A model generated the notes under the pieces. That model did no database searches. It saw only the letters and a list, made by a program, of their open reading frames with translations, and was not told the origin of the DNA. Position numbers and translations under genes: made by a program. A stretch of 64,000 nt of DNA from positions 2,181,898-2,245,897 of the forward strand of contig CAADRB010000021.1 in NCBI GenBank assembly GCA_900708905.1. Reading direction: 5' to 3'. Positions 1 through 14,860 of the stretch are shown in pieces. Position 1 is the stretch's first letter. Every line of letters begins with the position of its first letter. Source of the stretch: Hymenolepis diminuta. Lineage: Eukaryota > Platyhelminthes > Cestoda > Cyclophyllidea > Hymenolepididae.

Positions 1-3000
1 ATAATCACTTTCTTTTCACGATAACTTGAAAAACTCAGAAGAGATAAAGGTTGATACAATCCCATTTATGAATACAAAGCTAAATATTAATTTAAATTCT
101 TTCTATTAAATAAGCCCCTATTTTGTGTATAACTAAAACAATTAAGTTTACTGAATTTTGTAAATGTCAAGCATCGTATTTGAATAAACACTTGTGAGGT
201 GAAAAACATTAATATACAAGACAAATCAAAGGGACTTACACTGTGCAGTCACGAGAAAGTAGCTAAGTACTGGGAAGAATAAAGTGTTTCAATAAAGTGA
301 AAGTCTAGAAGTGAGGCTGTTAGAAGAGTCTTATTTATTCTGAAATTTGAATTTATCCGGTTGCCTACTTTATACTCAAAGTTTAGGAGCTGAATTGGCA
401 CTTCTGAACTTATTGACCTGTTGATTACATTGAGTGATTATCACACAGTTTTTGGGAAAAAATATAACTCTCTCTATACCCAGAGACTTCTATTACAGTA
501 TCAGAATTCAAATATCATCGATTTTTTCACCAAGGCCGCAGCCGATGGTTGACTTGTCGAATATTTGACATTTAAGTGTGTCACTGAATGGAAAAAGTAC
601 GCGAAATGTCATCGTTTTCTTGCCATACACTGTACATGACGCAAGTTCTGTAGGTATGTATCTATTATTATTGCAATCTGAAAGATGTTTCTTTATTTTC
701 AGTCGTGCTTTTGCAGGAAACGATGCGTGAAGCTTTCTGTTCTCTTAAGTCAGTTTTTTGTTTACAAGCAGATTGTAGACTATATATATTGGCAGTTTCA
801 CTACAGTCAGGATCATAAAACAACATGATTGAACTCTGGTGAAATCTGATACGCCGAGATCATGTTTACTCTTGTAAATTTACTAATCTTGCCATAAAAA
901 GATATAAGTATACTGGAATGCTATGACCGGCCGTCCAGATTAATCAAATAATCGGTAAGCCCTGAAAATCGCAGATATTTATTAACTCAGTAGTCCAGGA
1001 GGGCAATCATTACATATGGATTTCGACACATAATTCAGTGGAATAACTGATAGGTAAATTTTGTAAAACCTTAATCCAAGAGTCAAATTATATAAGACTC
1101 CTTTGATAACCCGACATTATTCTAAACTTCCAATGCTTCCAATATACTTTAACACCCCGTCTCTCTTCAAATCAGATATAAATGAAACAGCAAGATAAAT
1201 TGCTTTTATTTTTTGCTTAAAAGAGAGATTTATTACTAAAAAGCCAAAGATTTATCTTGAAGTCAATTTGCGATTTGCTTCTTTTTATCCTCAACAACGT
1301 CTTTGATGAAGATGTTTGAAACCAGTAAGTTAGATTTGGGGGAATTTTACATGAAGGAGAATTATTTTTCTAGACATTTTTATAATCGAGATTTTTTATA
1401 ATTTAAAGCTTGTTTGTTTATATTTTGCGCTGCGCAAGCCAACATAAATAAATGCTTCTGTCTACTCGATATTCTTAGCTGTAGAAATTTTAAACGCCAA
1501 ATACAACCCACTTTCAAATCGTCTTAGCTCTGTGATGTCTTAATCACCCAATGACCTGCAAAGGGCAAGTCATTTGATAAAATTTCTAAATATGGGCTTT
1601 ATCACTTGTAAGATTCAAGATATAATTGATTTAAATAAATGTTACCCTATTCATATTATGATTAGATAGAAAAAACATATTTCAACGAGATCTAAATCTT
1701 CTAATTTTCATATTTACAAATTCTAATTTACACAAAATATATATTGGCTTGCCAGTTAAAGTCAATCACCTGTCATTTATGACAGCCAACTTGGCAGTCT
1801 GAATAAGGGATTTTGTATAGGAAGATATGTTGCGCATGTTGGAGATGGTTTTGTGTATGCAAATAAAGTCCAAGTAGTGTTTAAAGCAGAAAAACATAAA
1901 TCTCTGACTCACTGTCTTAAAGATAAGAACAGATCCTAAAATAATGTTATGTTTTTTAAAAAAGGACAAACACTCGGATAAGAGTGCATCCAAAATGGCC
2001 TTATTTATTAGAAAATTTAGCAATACTGGGTAGTTATTCTGATACTAGACCTAAAAATGCAACTTTAGTAGAGGTAAAAGAAAGAAAATATGAATTATTT
2101 GAAGAATAAAAGTTTTAAACTAATGAACTTTGTAAAATTAAGAAAAATTGCCGAAGAGTTTGCAGGTGGCATTCCATTAAAGAAAAGAGGTGAATTTTGC
2201 CCCAAATTCGTAAATGGAAAGACAGTCAGAATAAATCTCGAAGAAGAAATTTTCGCTCATCATAAAGAACTCATTTTAGACAGCGAATTCAGCCTGTATC
2301 TCAAAATTGCCTCACTTTCAACGAGAGTTTAAGTGTTGAAATTACACAGCAGAACTGTAGCTAGACTACTATCAATGCTCGTGATAGCGTGAGTAAATTT
2401 CATCTAATGAGGTCCATTACTGAGAAGTCCCGTCGCATTCTCTAGATGAGGATTTTGCCAGAATTTTTAGCGTGTCTTTGTCCTGACTTTCTGGTCATAT
2501 TTCTCCATTAAATTCAATACTGTTCTAAAATCTGACCTAGCTGTATCCACACAAACTAGTATGCTTAAGAACTTTACTAATTTCAGCTTTAGTGAGCTCG
2601 ATAATGTACTACTTGTCAATAATAAAAAACAGTTTGCTCTACCACTAATTATTAATGAAAACTCTTGCCCAATATCAGTCACTTCGAGCTGAAATCCATT
2701 GATTTTCCACATTCTCGTATTGAATATTCGAGTGATAAAGTTGTTATTTGAATAAGGGTTTTTCTTCGATTTTTAACGCTCAAATATTTTACGCTTTTTG
2801 ATAGGTAGGGGAGATTAAAACAAAGCGTAGGATTTTTTATCACCCCTAAAGAAGGTATTGCTTATTTCATTATCGAATCGAATGAAATGGCATTAAAAGA
2901 CAATAGCCGTCCTCTCATAATATAATTAATAGTTGTAGTTTCGACAACTGGTATTCGGTTACACTGTACCTTTCATGCATGTTCGTACCACTCTGCTTCC

Positions 3001-6000
3001 CCACTAGGAACGGACTTATTCTAAGTGGAGCTGTGGGCTAAGCCAACTAAAAGCTCTGTAACTGCGACGATGGAAGTGTTGTCGCAATTTAAAAAGGTTT
3101 CGTCAATTGCTGATGTACCCTTACAACACTTTCAAATTAATTTGATGTGGTTTGAAAAATGTAAATAAATACCAATCTTTGCTCTTGAAATCCAATGTAT
3201 AATGCAACCTCTTTCAAGCTGAGCTAAAATTAAATGAAACGCCCCCAAATGAACAATTCGACCAGTCGCAATATGAGTTATGAAGAAATCGTGGGTTTCA
3301 GGTTTCAAATCACCTATTTTCATAATACGCGTTCTTTCCTTAGGTAACTGTTTTATCTGAGCTATTTTTATTGAGTGGACTTACCGAATATTAATCAGTT
3401 TATATTTTAAAGTCACAATAAATTTCTTACCAAATATTTTTAATATCTAACCTTGTGCTTGCTCTTATTTTTCGAATTTCTTCGAAGTTGTTTACGTATG
3501 CTCATTAGCCTTAAAAACGGTCATGCATTAAGCACATCAAAACTAATCTGAAAAACTATTAGCTAATGCCACCTCTGTCAGAGTTTCATCCTCGAATCTC
3601 GAATGCATCCTTTCAATATGCTTCTGTTCACAAATCAGATTCGACAAACATCACTTGTCCCTTTTAAAAATCCAATTCTTACATATAAGATAAGAATAGC
3701 TTCTTACAATCGCATTAAACAACAAATTATGCTGAATTTCCTACCCTTTAGCAAATTTGACTTCAGTTCTTTGAGAAGCCTCTTGCTGGAGTAAGGCACA
3801 ATCGATGTTGTCTTTTTGCATCTGGCGCAGAAAACGACGACTTGAAATCCATCCGGGATAGAGAGTGCATCTGAATGGAAATGACTCTCAACTCAAATCG
3901 GGGTAGTTATAAACAAACTTTATTCGTGAATAAGAATATGTCATAACATTTTCGATTATTAAATGCCACTTCAGTCAAATCCCATAATTTATTTAACTTA
4001 GAATGTCTGGAAAAGTTGCCCATTGATGCTACATATAATAATAATATTTGTAGAAGATATTAAGTATTTATTCTAAGGGAAGAAATAAACTGAATATTTT
4101 TAAGTATCTCCGTTTTGTTAATGAGAGGCGGTGGCCATTAATTTATCTCTCCATAGAAGCAATTCGTATTGCAACAAAAATTACTGCCCATGAATTTTTA
4201 AAACAAACTGTAGAAATTAGATACTCTGTGCAGCCCTTCATCAAATCAGTAAGACTTCTTTGAAAAGCAAAAATAATTCTGCAAAATATTTATTTACATA
4301 GGATTTGTTTTGACCTGGTATGGAGGCTCTTAAGCAGTGATTTTCTCAATATTGAAAAATTAACATGAATCTATTTTAGAAGATTAGATTGCCTAAAAAT
4401 TTTTAATAAAACATGATTATTAAGTTATAAACTGAATTTATGTGATTAACTTGACCTGTCGTAGTTGACCTTCAAACGATGTATAAGACAATAATCGTTG
4501 CAAACACTAAAATACTTAGGTAAAAATTTATTGAAAATGTAAATAAAAAGGACTTCAGCGGGAGATTTAACAAAGTTAACTTGTAATAAAGCACAATTAG
4601 AGAGTAACAGAATTGTATTAATTTGTATCCTAATGTCTCAAAAATGTAGTTACTACCCATGTGTAATATATAAAATTAATTGTATGCTCATGATTTGATA
4701 CTTCTCTAACAGTTTGCGGTTTTATAATCTGTTTCCAGCCGCCAAACTTTTCTCTCATTTAAAGACGCTCAACAAACATGTACAAGCAGCGTAAAAATAC
4801 CTTTCGTAGCTGCATGTTCACTTTCATTGGGGCTTATCTTATGGGCTAATCTTGTCACAATTAATAAAGAATGACGTTTAGATCACATCTGAAATAAATC
4901 GTTGTTCTGTCTCCTAAGACAGTACTTTTCTTCCTTCATTGCCAATTCTGCATCGCCAATTACTATTCCTGATATTAGGATAATAATTCACGAAGGCGAA
5001 TTTGTGAAATTCAATTTTCGCATTAATTATTGTTCGCATTAGAGGTGGCAAATTAATTAAAATTTTAAAATTGATGTAGTAATATGTATTGTGTACAAAC
5101 AATTTCGAATGGGGAATTACCCTGAACGCATTACTTAACTATCCTCAATGACTAAAATGGAAGTTAATATATATCTGTGCTGATTTTACTAATTGCTCTC
5201 ACTTGATGTTTTAATTTACCTACAAGTTTCAAAATTTAGTAAAAATAATTGCTGGAAACAAATTGATTGAAATTAGTTATTAATCATATTTAAATACAAA
5301 ATCTTTGAGGGTGCGCATTTATCACCTTGTGTTTGATTGAAGGCTCTTCCTTAACAACTCTACTGACTTCCTAAAAAGCATTAGCGGTAATTTTTAAGGT
5401 TATATCATTTCCGTCTAACGAGAAGATGAAGCCTTTGTAATTTTTAAGAAAAAATAATCATTTAAAAACTCTAATAATTTTGTGTACTATATATTATTTT
5501 AATTTTTAAATAAGTCAAATATAAAATGAAGCTTTAGTTGCAATTATTAAATTTCAGATGAATTTTCATTTTCGTTCTATTATAGATTTAAATTTATTTG
5601 TGGGCGTTAAAAATATAAATCATACAAACAGTAATATTTTTTAATTTAAATGTGAACTAATTAAACATATAAATGATATTTTTAAGGAAAAAGAATGCAA
5701 AAAACGGCTTATTTACTTATAGCCGAGATTTCCATTCTTCGACGGTTTTCGTCCGCATACGGGTGCCAGCATAGATTCCAAGCCTTTAGTGGACATATTA
5801 ATTAATTTTCAAATAATAATATTCCGCTCTGCAAAAATCAAATTAAAGTTCGTTAATCCAGTCTACGACGTCGCCGTAGAAACAGGCATGGAGACACATC
5901 CACGAGGAAAACATACATCCAGACGCTTCAAAATGGGTTCCAATTTCAGATGGTATCTGTAAAGTATCTAAAATTGCCCTGTCTTTTGCTTGTAGCCTTG

Positions 6001-8292
6001 TTTGTATCTGCTTCTGCGAAAACCGACTTCGTCTTTGGCGCATGTGGCGTATAGAAAACTCCTGCAATCTTATTGGTTAACTTCCTCCTTCTTTGGGGCA
6101 GATGCAGCGCTTTAGAACAAAAGGTGCAATCATCATTATAATTCTTTCCAAGATAATATCTTCGGCTAAAAATGTTAATCCGTGTTCAAATATGCCCTAT
6201 GGATTATCTGCGATACGTATTGGAGTAAAAGACATGATGATAAATGCTTTTCAAATGGCTATTTTAAAGTAACCGTGAAATTTGTGTTAAATTATTAAAC
6301 CTTTTTGCTTGAAAAAAGGATTAATGAACATTTTAGTGTCATCATAAAACTGCTTATAACAGAGGTGAATGCAGTAAAAATGCACCGAAAACTGACTGTC
6401 TTCTACGTATGTATGTTATTGGTGTTGTCAAAATCACCATGAATACCATTTTGCACTTCCAATTTCTAAAATACAACTTTATGATCTTTAAACATTTCTC
6501 AAAGTCCAGGGTTGATTAATTCTTTTCTTCATGGTGTCCTAAATAAATAAATATATGTTTTGAATTATAAAATTGAAAATAAGTTTTGGTACCAACTATT
6601 ACTGTTCGTAATAAATGTCCAGTGGTCTATGAAAAGTTTTAAATATCATTTTTTCCCATGATAATACAAGATGGTTCGTAATAGGTCCTCGTGACAAAGA
6701 ACTTGAACTCGGATTACGGTAGGCAGATTAGTAAAGAATAAAAGGAAAGGAGAGAAGAAGTGGAATAAATTGCCGAGTTTGAAAGAATCTTATTTCATTT
6801 GATTTTTCACTTTTGATTTTACCTACTTTAGTGTTGGTACACTGATTCAATTTTAAAAATTGAAATTTCATTTTTTTGTTTTTTGATTTGGAAAGTAAAT
6901 TCGTGTCCAATACATGAAGTGCTTTATGACCGGTTGATTAGTTTGGAAGTCTAATCTAATCCTGTCAATATGTATTTTCTTCTAACAGTTTTGATATGTG
7001 GATGATACTAGCTTACTCGGTTTTAACACTTGTAATCGTCCTCTACCTGATCTGCTCATGTATAACGCTTTTTTTAACGAATCACCCACCGTTTGATTTG
7101 AATTCTTAATTAAATCCCTTTATTTATGAATTTGGTTTTACATATTCATGTGAATTAAGTAATATACTTGAAAACCTTAATTAAAAGTTGGATCAGACTT
7201 TATTGTAATTTTACCCGGATAAAATGTTTTTTTCTTTTAACAATGTATTGAGAATGTATCAAGATGAATGTTGATACATCGGTATCCTCGAGATAGGGGG
7301 CATAATTTTTAAAAGGTACGTTTCAGGACGTCAGGATACATTCAGAAATTTGAATATATTGGTGCAACAATTTAAACTGGTAAGTCTACATTTTGCCTAA
7401 TTTACTGACATTATGTTAAGTTACTGCTAGTGTTAAGGTCACTTTGAAGCTCCCAAAGTTGTATTTCCAGATAGAAGGGAAAAATAAGAAGACTTCTTTC
7501 TTGAAGTTAACATTGATGCTTTTTACCCTTTACAGCATCGGGATTCCTAGGGACTTAACTGTTGCAAATCATGAAGCAATTCTAATGTGTTTAAAATCAT
7601 CTAAAGTTACACAATTTTATGGAATGAGCTGTGGCACTGCTACCATTTTCCCAAATTTGAAGCGCCTGTGGTATCAATTTATTTAACCAGATTATCAGAA
7701 ATTCCTTCTAAATAACACTCCATAGTTTGTTATAATAGTACGTAGATGAATACAAATATTGCAAACTCGGTTTGTTATTCTCTCATCACAACACCTGGCA
7801 TTGTTACAATTTAAATTTTAAACAATATTTGGATATATTTAGGGAGAATTAACTTAGCCGTTTTGTACAACTGGGAGTGACTGGGAGATTTTTACAAGTA
7901 TTCGAAATAAAATGTCAATAGAAAGGATGATTTAAGCTTTGTTGCAAGAGCACTCATTAGAAAAAGCAAATAATTTTCAAAGATAAAATAAAAGGCACGA
8001 GATTTTTCATAGTATGCCGACATTCTTAATTAATTTACGTGACTGAATGTGGTACAGGTGAGTCTGTTTTTATATCGATTTTGTCTAAGTTTTAATTTTT
8101 CCCCTTGGTATAAAATACCTTTACATCTGTTTTTCGTTGCCGGGTTTCGAGATATAATTGTGCATTATTAAATTACTGAATGTACTGAAGAATTACACCC
8201 TTAATGTTTCCGAAAATTATTTTTCAAAACCTTGCTAATTTAAATTATTTTAATGCAAAATGATTTTTTTACAATCAGTCAATTTAATCGCC
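1..8292. other. Gene-free AT-rich stretch, left end
   Basis: No recognisable gene, RNA or repeat copy. Short frames occur at 2090-2332 (plus; contains KKRGEFCPKFVNGKTVRINL) and 5843-6067 (minus; contains RHMRQRRSRFSQKQIQTRLQ). Neither has a homologue I recognise or clear splice sites, and both are left uncalled. Confidence 0.6.
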
Positions 8293-8630
8293 TCTTTTCA
8301 CCTCTCATGTGACGAAGTAGCCGTTGCAGAATATCGAATACCAATTTTCTTGCCTCTTTTGCGGTGTCTCAACTGTTTTCGTGCATAATTCCAGACACGT
8401 CGATTTTAAAACACCTGGAGCGAACGCTGGGCTCTTGCGCCTACTCTCTCGCTATTTTCTTCCTTCCGTTCTGCTTTGTCTGTCTTTGTCTCTCATCTAA
8501 ATTTCGTCTGCTCTGTCCCTCAAATATTGTTTGTTGCCGTTCAATAAATTCTTGTTTACTCTCGACTCTGGATTTTTGATCAGGGCACTGTGATTTTCGG
8601 TTATTATTTCTTACTTCATCAGCATTTTTG
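8293..8630 (+). repeat. R2 repeat, copy 1
   Basis: Member of a pyrimidine-rich dispersed repeat of about 340 bp. Landmarks shared with the copies at 14.6, 19.3, 50.2 and 54.3 kb are TTGCCTCTTTTGCGGTG, CCAGACACGTCGA, GGCTCTTGCGC followed by CTCTCTC, ATTTCGTCTGCTCTGTC and, near the 3' end, CTCTCGACTCTGGATTTTTG. No coding capacity is conserved. The opposing frames of 71 and 87 codons here reflect base skew. Confidence 0.7.
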
Positions 8631-11600
8631 GAGTCGTTATTATTCTGTTCTTGTCTATAGTTTACGTTAAATTTTATGTTATATTTTACGGAGTTCTTTC
8701 TCAAAAAATATTAGCATGTATAGTATTTCGTGTATATCATATCAAACGTTTGAAAAATCGAAGCTCCAGCAGAAGCAAGGTTTGCTAAGGCAGTACTGGA
8801 AAGTTTATTCGTATATTTCGTTTGATCTGGGCATCATGACTAAAACAGCCAACAACGTCTATTCCGCTACACTCCATCTTGAGAGAACTCTAGCAAAAAC
8901 AATAAACCAAGAAGTTGCTAACTCTATATGAACTTTTTGCCGAAAAGAAATCAATACTTCTATACTGTCGATAGGATCACTATTCCTCAGGCACAAAGGT
9001 CAATAAGGGCTTTTCGTATCCAATTTCCAGTTGTTTTAATTCTCATAAAAAACAAAAAGGTTAAAGCGACTCATCTCAAGATTTTGTTCTCAATTTCGAT
9101 AGCGGTTTCAGCGCAAGCCTCTTCAAAAGGTGGTCTTTGGGGTAAGAAATTAATTATTTCTATTCCTATGCACCAAACCTCCATCCCCACCCACTACTAT
9201 TTCCCCTCTGCCTGTCACATTAGTATATGGTATACTATCTGTAATAATAAAAAATACATATTTCTAATTTTTATGGCAGTAGGAGTCTCATCAGTGTCAT
9301 TTAAAATGATTTCACAATATTATGGATAAATTAGGGCAAATCACGACTTTTCGAAGCAATGCGTTTACTCTCAGCGGAGGATTATACAAATCACCACTTA
9401 CATATGATGATGGATGACAGAGCCTCTAGATTAATTAAATGAAGCATTAATAAACGTAAGATTTTGGAGTTAACTATTAAGAAGATATGAGTGAAGGTGA
9501 GTGGCCGATTTTTGTGGAATAGAAATGAAATCGGCCTACATTAAATCCAGTAGAGGAAAAAAAGGAGAGTATCGAAAAGTTAATGAGATTAAAATCAGGG
9601 TACCAAAGTGTTTTTATCTTTTTGGAATGAGATTGTACAACATTTACTTAACGTTCAGTTCATATTTCATGATTCATCAGCTGCATTAGTGAGCGAATTT
9701 TTGTCGGCGAAATCTAGCGAATATTGACTGAGAATTATGGTAGTTGGTCTTGCTATGTCAATCAATGCTAACTTCCAAAGGTAGAGAAGGCATGATAATC
9801 TTATCTGATATTAAGCAGCTTATACGATCTTAGCATAACACAAGAGGAATAGTGTAAAATTTGATAATCCGTATTCAGTTAAACAAGCAAGCAAACGAAA
9901 TTAGCTAAAATACCACAAAAACGTTTAAAATATCACAAAAAGTGGAATTTTATGGAGAGCAGCTCGGTTTGAGTTTACGACCCCTTACTGGAAGGTCAAA
10001 AAATGATAACTGCAAGACCAGTGGCCCACATTAGAGCTTCTGGTTTGATGAATCATGCATTTTCAAAGTCAGAAAGGTGGAGTGTGGCATCGCATAAGAA
10101 CATCCACTTAGTATTTGTAGAAAAAGAATAAATAAAAAGCTTTTAGAATTAGTAATCTGATTTAATATTTCTAATTTTATGTATTCCAAATACTTTAGAC
10201 TGACAAATAACATGCTCACATAAAAGTGTTTTTCGGTAAGGTACAGATGTGGCAATGAACTCTTGGTCCCACCTAGCATTATGACGTTTATATTTTCCTC
10301 CTCACAGTATTAATTTGTACAATATAATATGATATGATAAATCTCTGATCGGAATTCCTAATGTGTTACAACAGGAACAGCTCGAAAACTAGTTTACCGT
10401 ATGATATTATGTGATATTACTACTGTCACCCATGAAAATACGAAAAGGTCACAATTTTTAAAATTGGAAAGCAACTGAAGTCGGTTAACAGAAAAGTCTA
10501 ATGAAGTATTGAGGAGAATGATCATCAAGGAATCAAAGAGTTTTACTTCCTTTTAATTTCGAATTTACTAGATGAATAACTCTGAAATCAATATTCAAAG
10601 CTTTTGATTCATCCACTAGATTGCGGCAATGCTTGTCGACGGTGTACAGTGCTTATTGATTATAATCAAGAGGGACCAGTCTTGACACTTCAACTCGTTT
10701 TTCATCCAACGGTTGAGAGGACAAAATCTTCTTATATGACATTCAGGAAATTACTATTTTAGCGTAACAGAGATGGGAAACCTAACAGTTTTAGGTGGTG
10801 TTAAAGGTCTAATCAAAACAAAAAATGAAACATTAGCCCTAAGATGAAAAAGTAAAATGTTAGAGAATTTGTTGGAAATATGACTGATACTAAGGCTATC
10901 ACAAAGGGCAACCACCATTTTCAAATCAGAAAACCAAGCTGGATATCTGATTTTTCGCTAATCTGACGTAGCTATTCTGCAGTCTATACTCTCTGACTTC
11001 TATCAGTCTTCACTAAGATAACAGAATGGAGAGGAGAATATTGCAACAGGCGAAGTTAATTAATGAAAGAGAAAAAGAAAATCCAATTAAATAGAAATTT
11101 TCTGGAAAGTTCACGATTTAGAAATTTTTGAGGGCGAGTCCGATGCAGCGGAAGGCTGATGCGGTTGATTAACGTAGTCCAGAAGGCAATGGGATCTTGG
11201 AGCGGCGTGTATTAGGAAAAGGTGTGGCGAACTGGCAAGAGGAGTGGCGTCGGATGACATAGAATTTGGCATCATATGTGGATTTATTTTGAACGAACTC
11301 AAAGGAGATATGTATAGCTGAGGATTGAAGAAAAACCTATAGAGTTAGATCGAATGCAGGTGATCGAAAAGGTAAGTCAAACAGACTTTGTGGGTGGACA
11401 GAGTCAAGTGTCCTTTATTGATTCAGCTCATGTTAACTAAATCAAACGTGTATTGAGGTCACAAAGGAGTATCAAACGTAAATGAACATTTATTGGAGGA
11501 AATAATTTAAAATTAAAAGCGCTGCCTGTTAAAACATCGAAAAGGGAAAAGATGAGACTTAAATGAACGTAGTGATCTGTCAGCACTACAGTGATGAAGT

Positions 11601-14575
11601 AAAGGTACCAAGGAGATAGAAAATTAAAAATGGTCGAGAATCACACACGTGATTTAATGTTTCAAAGAAACAGTTCTACCAGAGAATTCATGATCGTCCG
11701 ACCGAGTGGCTTGAAGTTATATTGAGAAATTAAGCATAAAACCTTCTTCAGGGATATAATATGCGTTGTAATATATTTTGTAGTTCAAGTAAGGAGCTAA
11801 TTTCTTCATTTTAAATATCAATTTACTGCTCAAGCACAATCTTTGTACAAAGACCATAGTGATGTTACAAGCAGCTTCTATTTTAATTCCTGTCATATTG
11901 GGAAGTACGTTAAATATTTGCTTATAACAAAGCACAATTTGACTTGTGTGATTGGATTATCGACCTGAGGCCTAATTGGCCAAAGTATAAAGGAAAAAAA
12001 CCCTGTTCCTACTGTTAAGAGTTCGTATAAGGTAGATTAAAAATAGCTCAGTTTCACGAACATAAACAACCACTTAAGTGAGTGAAAGGTATTTTAACGG
12101 CCATTGAAAATTACACATACCAACGACGCACACTGCGCATAGTCGCTAAAAAGTCAACAGCAACAGAATACAGTAGGGGAACAGTTACTCCAAGAAGCCA
12201 TTATTAGGAGTGTTTTTGCCAAACGTGCCTTTGGACAACAGTTCTTTCGCAGAAATACAGGCGCATTACCAATTTCAGGGTAGCGTATTAATATTTTATG
12301 TCATATAGTCATATTGTAAGGCAGACGAAACTTGTCAGTGGAAAGTTTTAAAAGTTAATATGTTCTAAAACGATTACTAAGATTTATTAGATATTATATT
12401 ATTATCACCATATTGCAGAAAAAATTATAACTGGTAAGTAAAGTTCAATAAGGAATAAAAGAAGTGGATGGAAAAGAGAGCGTCGAAGAATTATTACATT
12501 CAATTTTGGGGTTCTAGAAGTTTACTGCTTCTCATTCCGATGTTAAAATGTTATAATTCATTCCCAGATTACTAGTCAAATTCTTATCCGCAATTTTCAG
12601 TGCATATTGTCGTATTTTGTTGGTAAATCTTGTCACCTCACTTCATTTCTTCTTCTTTAGGCCGAGAAAGTAGCATAGTCTTACATGATCTAAATCAGTT
12701 TACACAATCTTAATGTAATACATTCAACCAATTTTAGTAATTGTAAAGACCCATAGAAAAAAATAACTTTTCTTCATTGACCGTTTGGCATTTTGCAAAT
12801 ACAACTCTTAAACTTCGGATTTGAGCCTAGAAAAGCATTTCTTTCTCATTAAATGAAGGCATTTAACGCTCAGTTTTCCTCTTATATCCATAACTTAGTC
12901 AGACGCCGGGAAGAAGGGAGAAGAGGTATAGCTCAAAATCAAGGTGCACAATGAAGAAAACAAACTTACTTATGTACGATTGGCCATGCAATAAGTATTT
13001 GGCCGCCCATTTGGTCAATAGTTTCAGCGATGGGCTCTTCACTGGTGCTCCAACATATCCAAATGTAAACCCAGAAATCCGATATAAGATAATCTAGTAT
13101 ACGAGAGAAGAAACTTCTTTCGAGTGGATCAAATATATTTGATTAGGCTTCCTTACACGCCTGCTTGCAGCAATGCTATGATAAGCTATTTTTCTTCTAA
13201 TGCGAAAGGAAAGTAAATAAGTTTGGAGAGAGTATGGAGAATTTCGATGCGGTCTTCTTTTTGACTCCCACGTTATCTACTCATGTATAACACCTTCTCT
13301 TACTCTGTTCTCCTTCACTGCTTCTCGTAATATACAAACCACTAATTAGTCCCATACAGACCCATTTTCTCTCTTCCTCTTGTGGATCGGGCCACATCGA
13401 TCGATTAGATGAAATAAGTCAAGTCACTTATGTCGTTAGACCATTACGGAGTTGGTCGAGAAGCTATCTCACTTTCTTGATAAATATATCAGGTTTGTAT
13501 GCAAAAAATTTCTTCATTAGACGTCAGTCATGTCTCGTCGTCGATGTCTTGACGTGATGATTGCCATCTGTTATCTACGTGCAACCACGCGCATATACAC
13601 ACGATGGACTGGCTGTGGTCTTATCTCCACTCAGTCACTTCTAATCGCCAGGTGTTGAAGACATATGCTGTCTATAACATCCCTATACGCCAGTAAACAG
13701 GGTTTAGAATATCTAGTCCGTCTGAGCAATAATAAAGTCTGATTACAACTCATATATACACTGTTTTTATACAAGAGCAGCTTAGGGGATAACAAGTGTA
13801 ATGTAAAGTAATGAACAGATATTTATATGTGAAAAGTGTTTAAGAACTAAAGAACCATGTGCGTATCTGCAGATTTATTTCAATATCGATTATCAGTTAT
13901 TGTTAATTTAAGTCATACCCCCAGAGCGATATCAGATAAAAATGCAGTAATGGCATTTATGCATTTTCTAAACAGTAAAAACTTATCACTTACTTATATT
14001 GTAGAGTTTTACTTCGTCATCGTTCAATTTTACTTAGATTTTCTTATAAACTTTCATTACATTAATAAATTTAATAGAATTAATAAGCAGAGCTTAACTT
14101 ATTAAATCCTAGAATGCACTTCCTACTGCATAGGACAAAAACAATTATCCAACCTACTAATGACAAAAAAATACACCGCAAACAAGTTGGAAAGGACAGG
14201 AATTGATGAAAAACCATCACCGTAGTAAGTGGACTAGGTACATAACGAAACTTTCGCCAGTATGTATTTACGAAGGCTTATTTACGTTAATCTTGCACAA
14301 AATAGAGCAGTAAGACTAAAGTATGTAGTTTTTCAAATCTAGGGTTTGATATGAAGGATAATCTGGAGAATTTATTACAAGTCTAAAAATGCCAACAGTA
14401 TCTCATTATTCAGACATTTATTACTAATGCGTTTAAATTTTAATCTTCAAGTTCTCCTCAAAATTATTTTTTCAGCGACTTGATAACTTAACATGTTATT
14501 ATACGATATTATTTTAACGTTTCAATACCTGTGAAAGTCGATTACAATCACCGTGTTTCACTCCAGAGCGCAGGG
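8631..14575. other. Gene-free stretch between R2 copies 1 and 2
   Basis: Nothing certain. A plus-strand frame of 133 codons at 8928-9329 directly follows an overlapping 71-codon frame, but neither resembles a known family. The part at about 13260-13760 has higher GC than its surroundings, a C/T-rich start and an AATAAAG near its end (13731), suggesting repeat debris, possibly LTR-derived. Confidence 0.5.
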
Positions 14576-14860
14576 GTATGTGACTGATTATCGAGTTTCA
14601 TTCTGCTCTGTCTTGTTGTGATTTAGAAAAATTTTCCTGCCTTCTACCTCACAAACCGGTTTAAAGACACGTATTACAAACGCTTGTTTCGCGCACTCTC
14701 CCCCCTCTCTCCAGACCTACGTTCCACTCTGTCTCACCGGATATCTGGCTGCTGCTCTACAATATAAACAGACCTACTTGAAATTCCTGGGATCTTTATT
14801 TGGGATTGCTTGTTTCCTTTATTAGCAGCTTAGTCATTAGCTCCGGTGACGTATGGTTCG
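14576..14860 (+). repeat. R2 repeat, copy 2
   Basis: Diverged copy recognised from TTAAAGACACGTATTACAAA, GCGCACTCTCCCCCCTCTCT and the 3' block ATTAGCAGCTTAGTCATTAG, which matches CAGTAGCTTAGCTGTTAGCT in the copy at 50.2 kb. Confidence 0.5.

Noticed and set aside
8928..9329. 133-codon plus-strand frame
   Set aside because: No family motif, coding-like composition or splice context was seen; its length is possible by chance over 64 kb and six frames.
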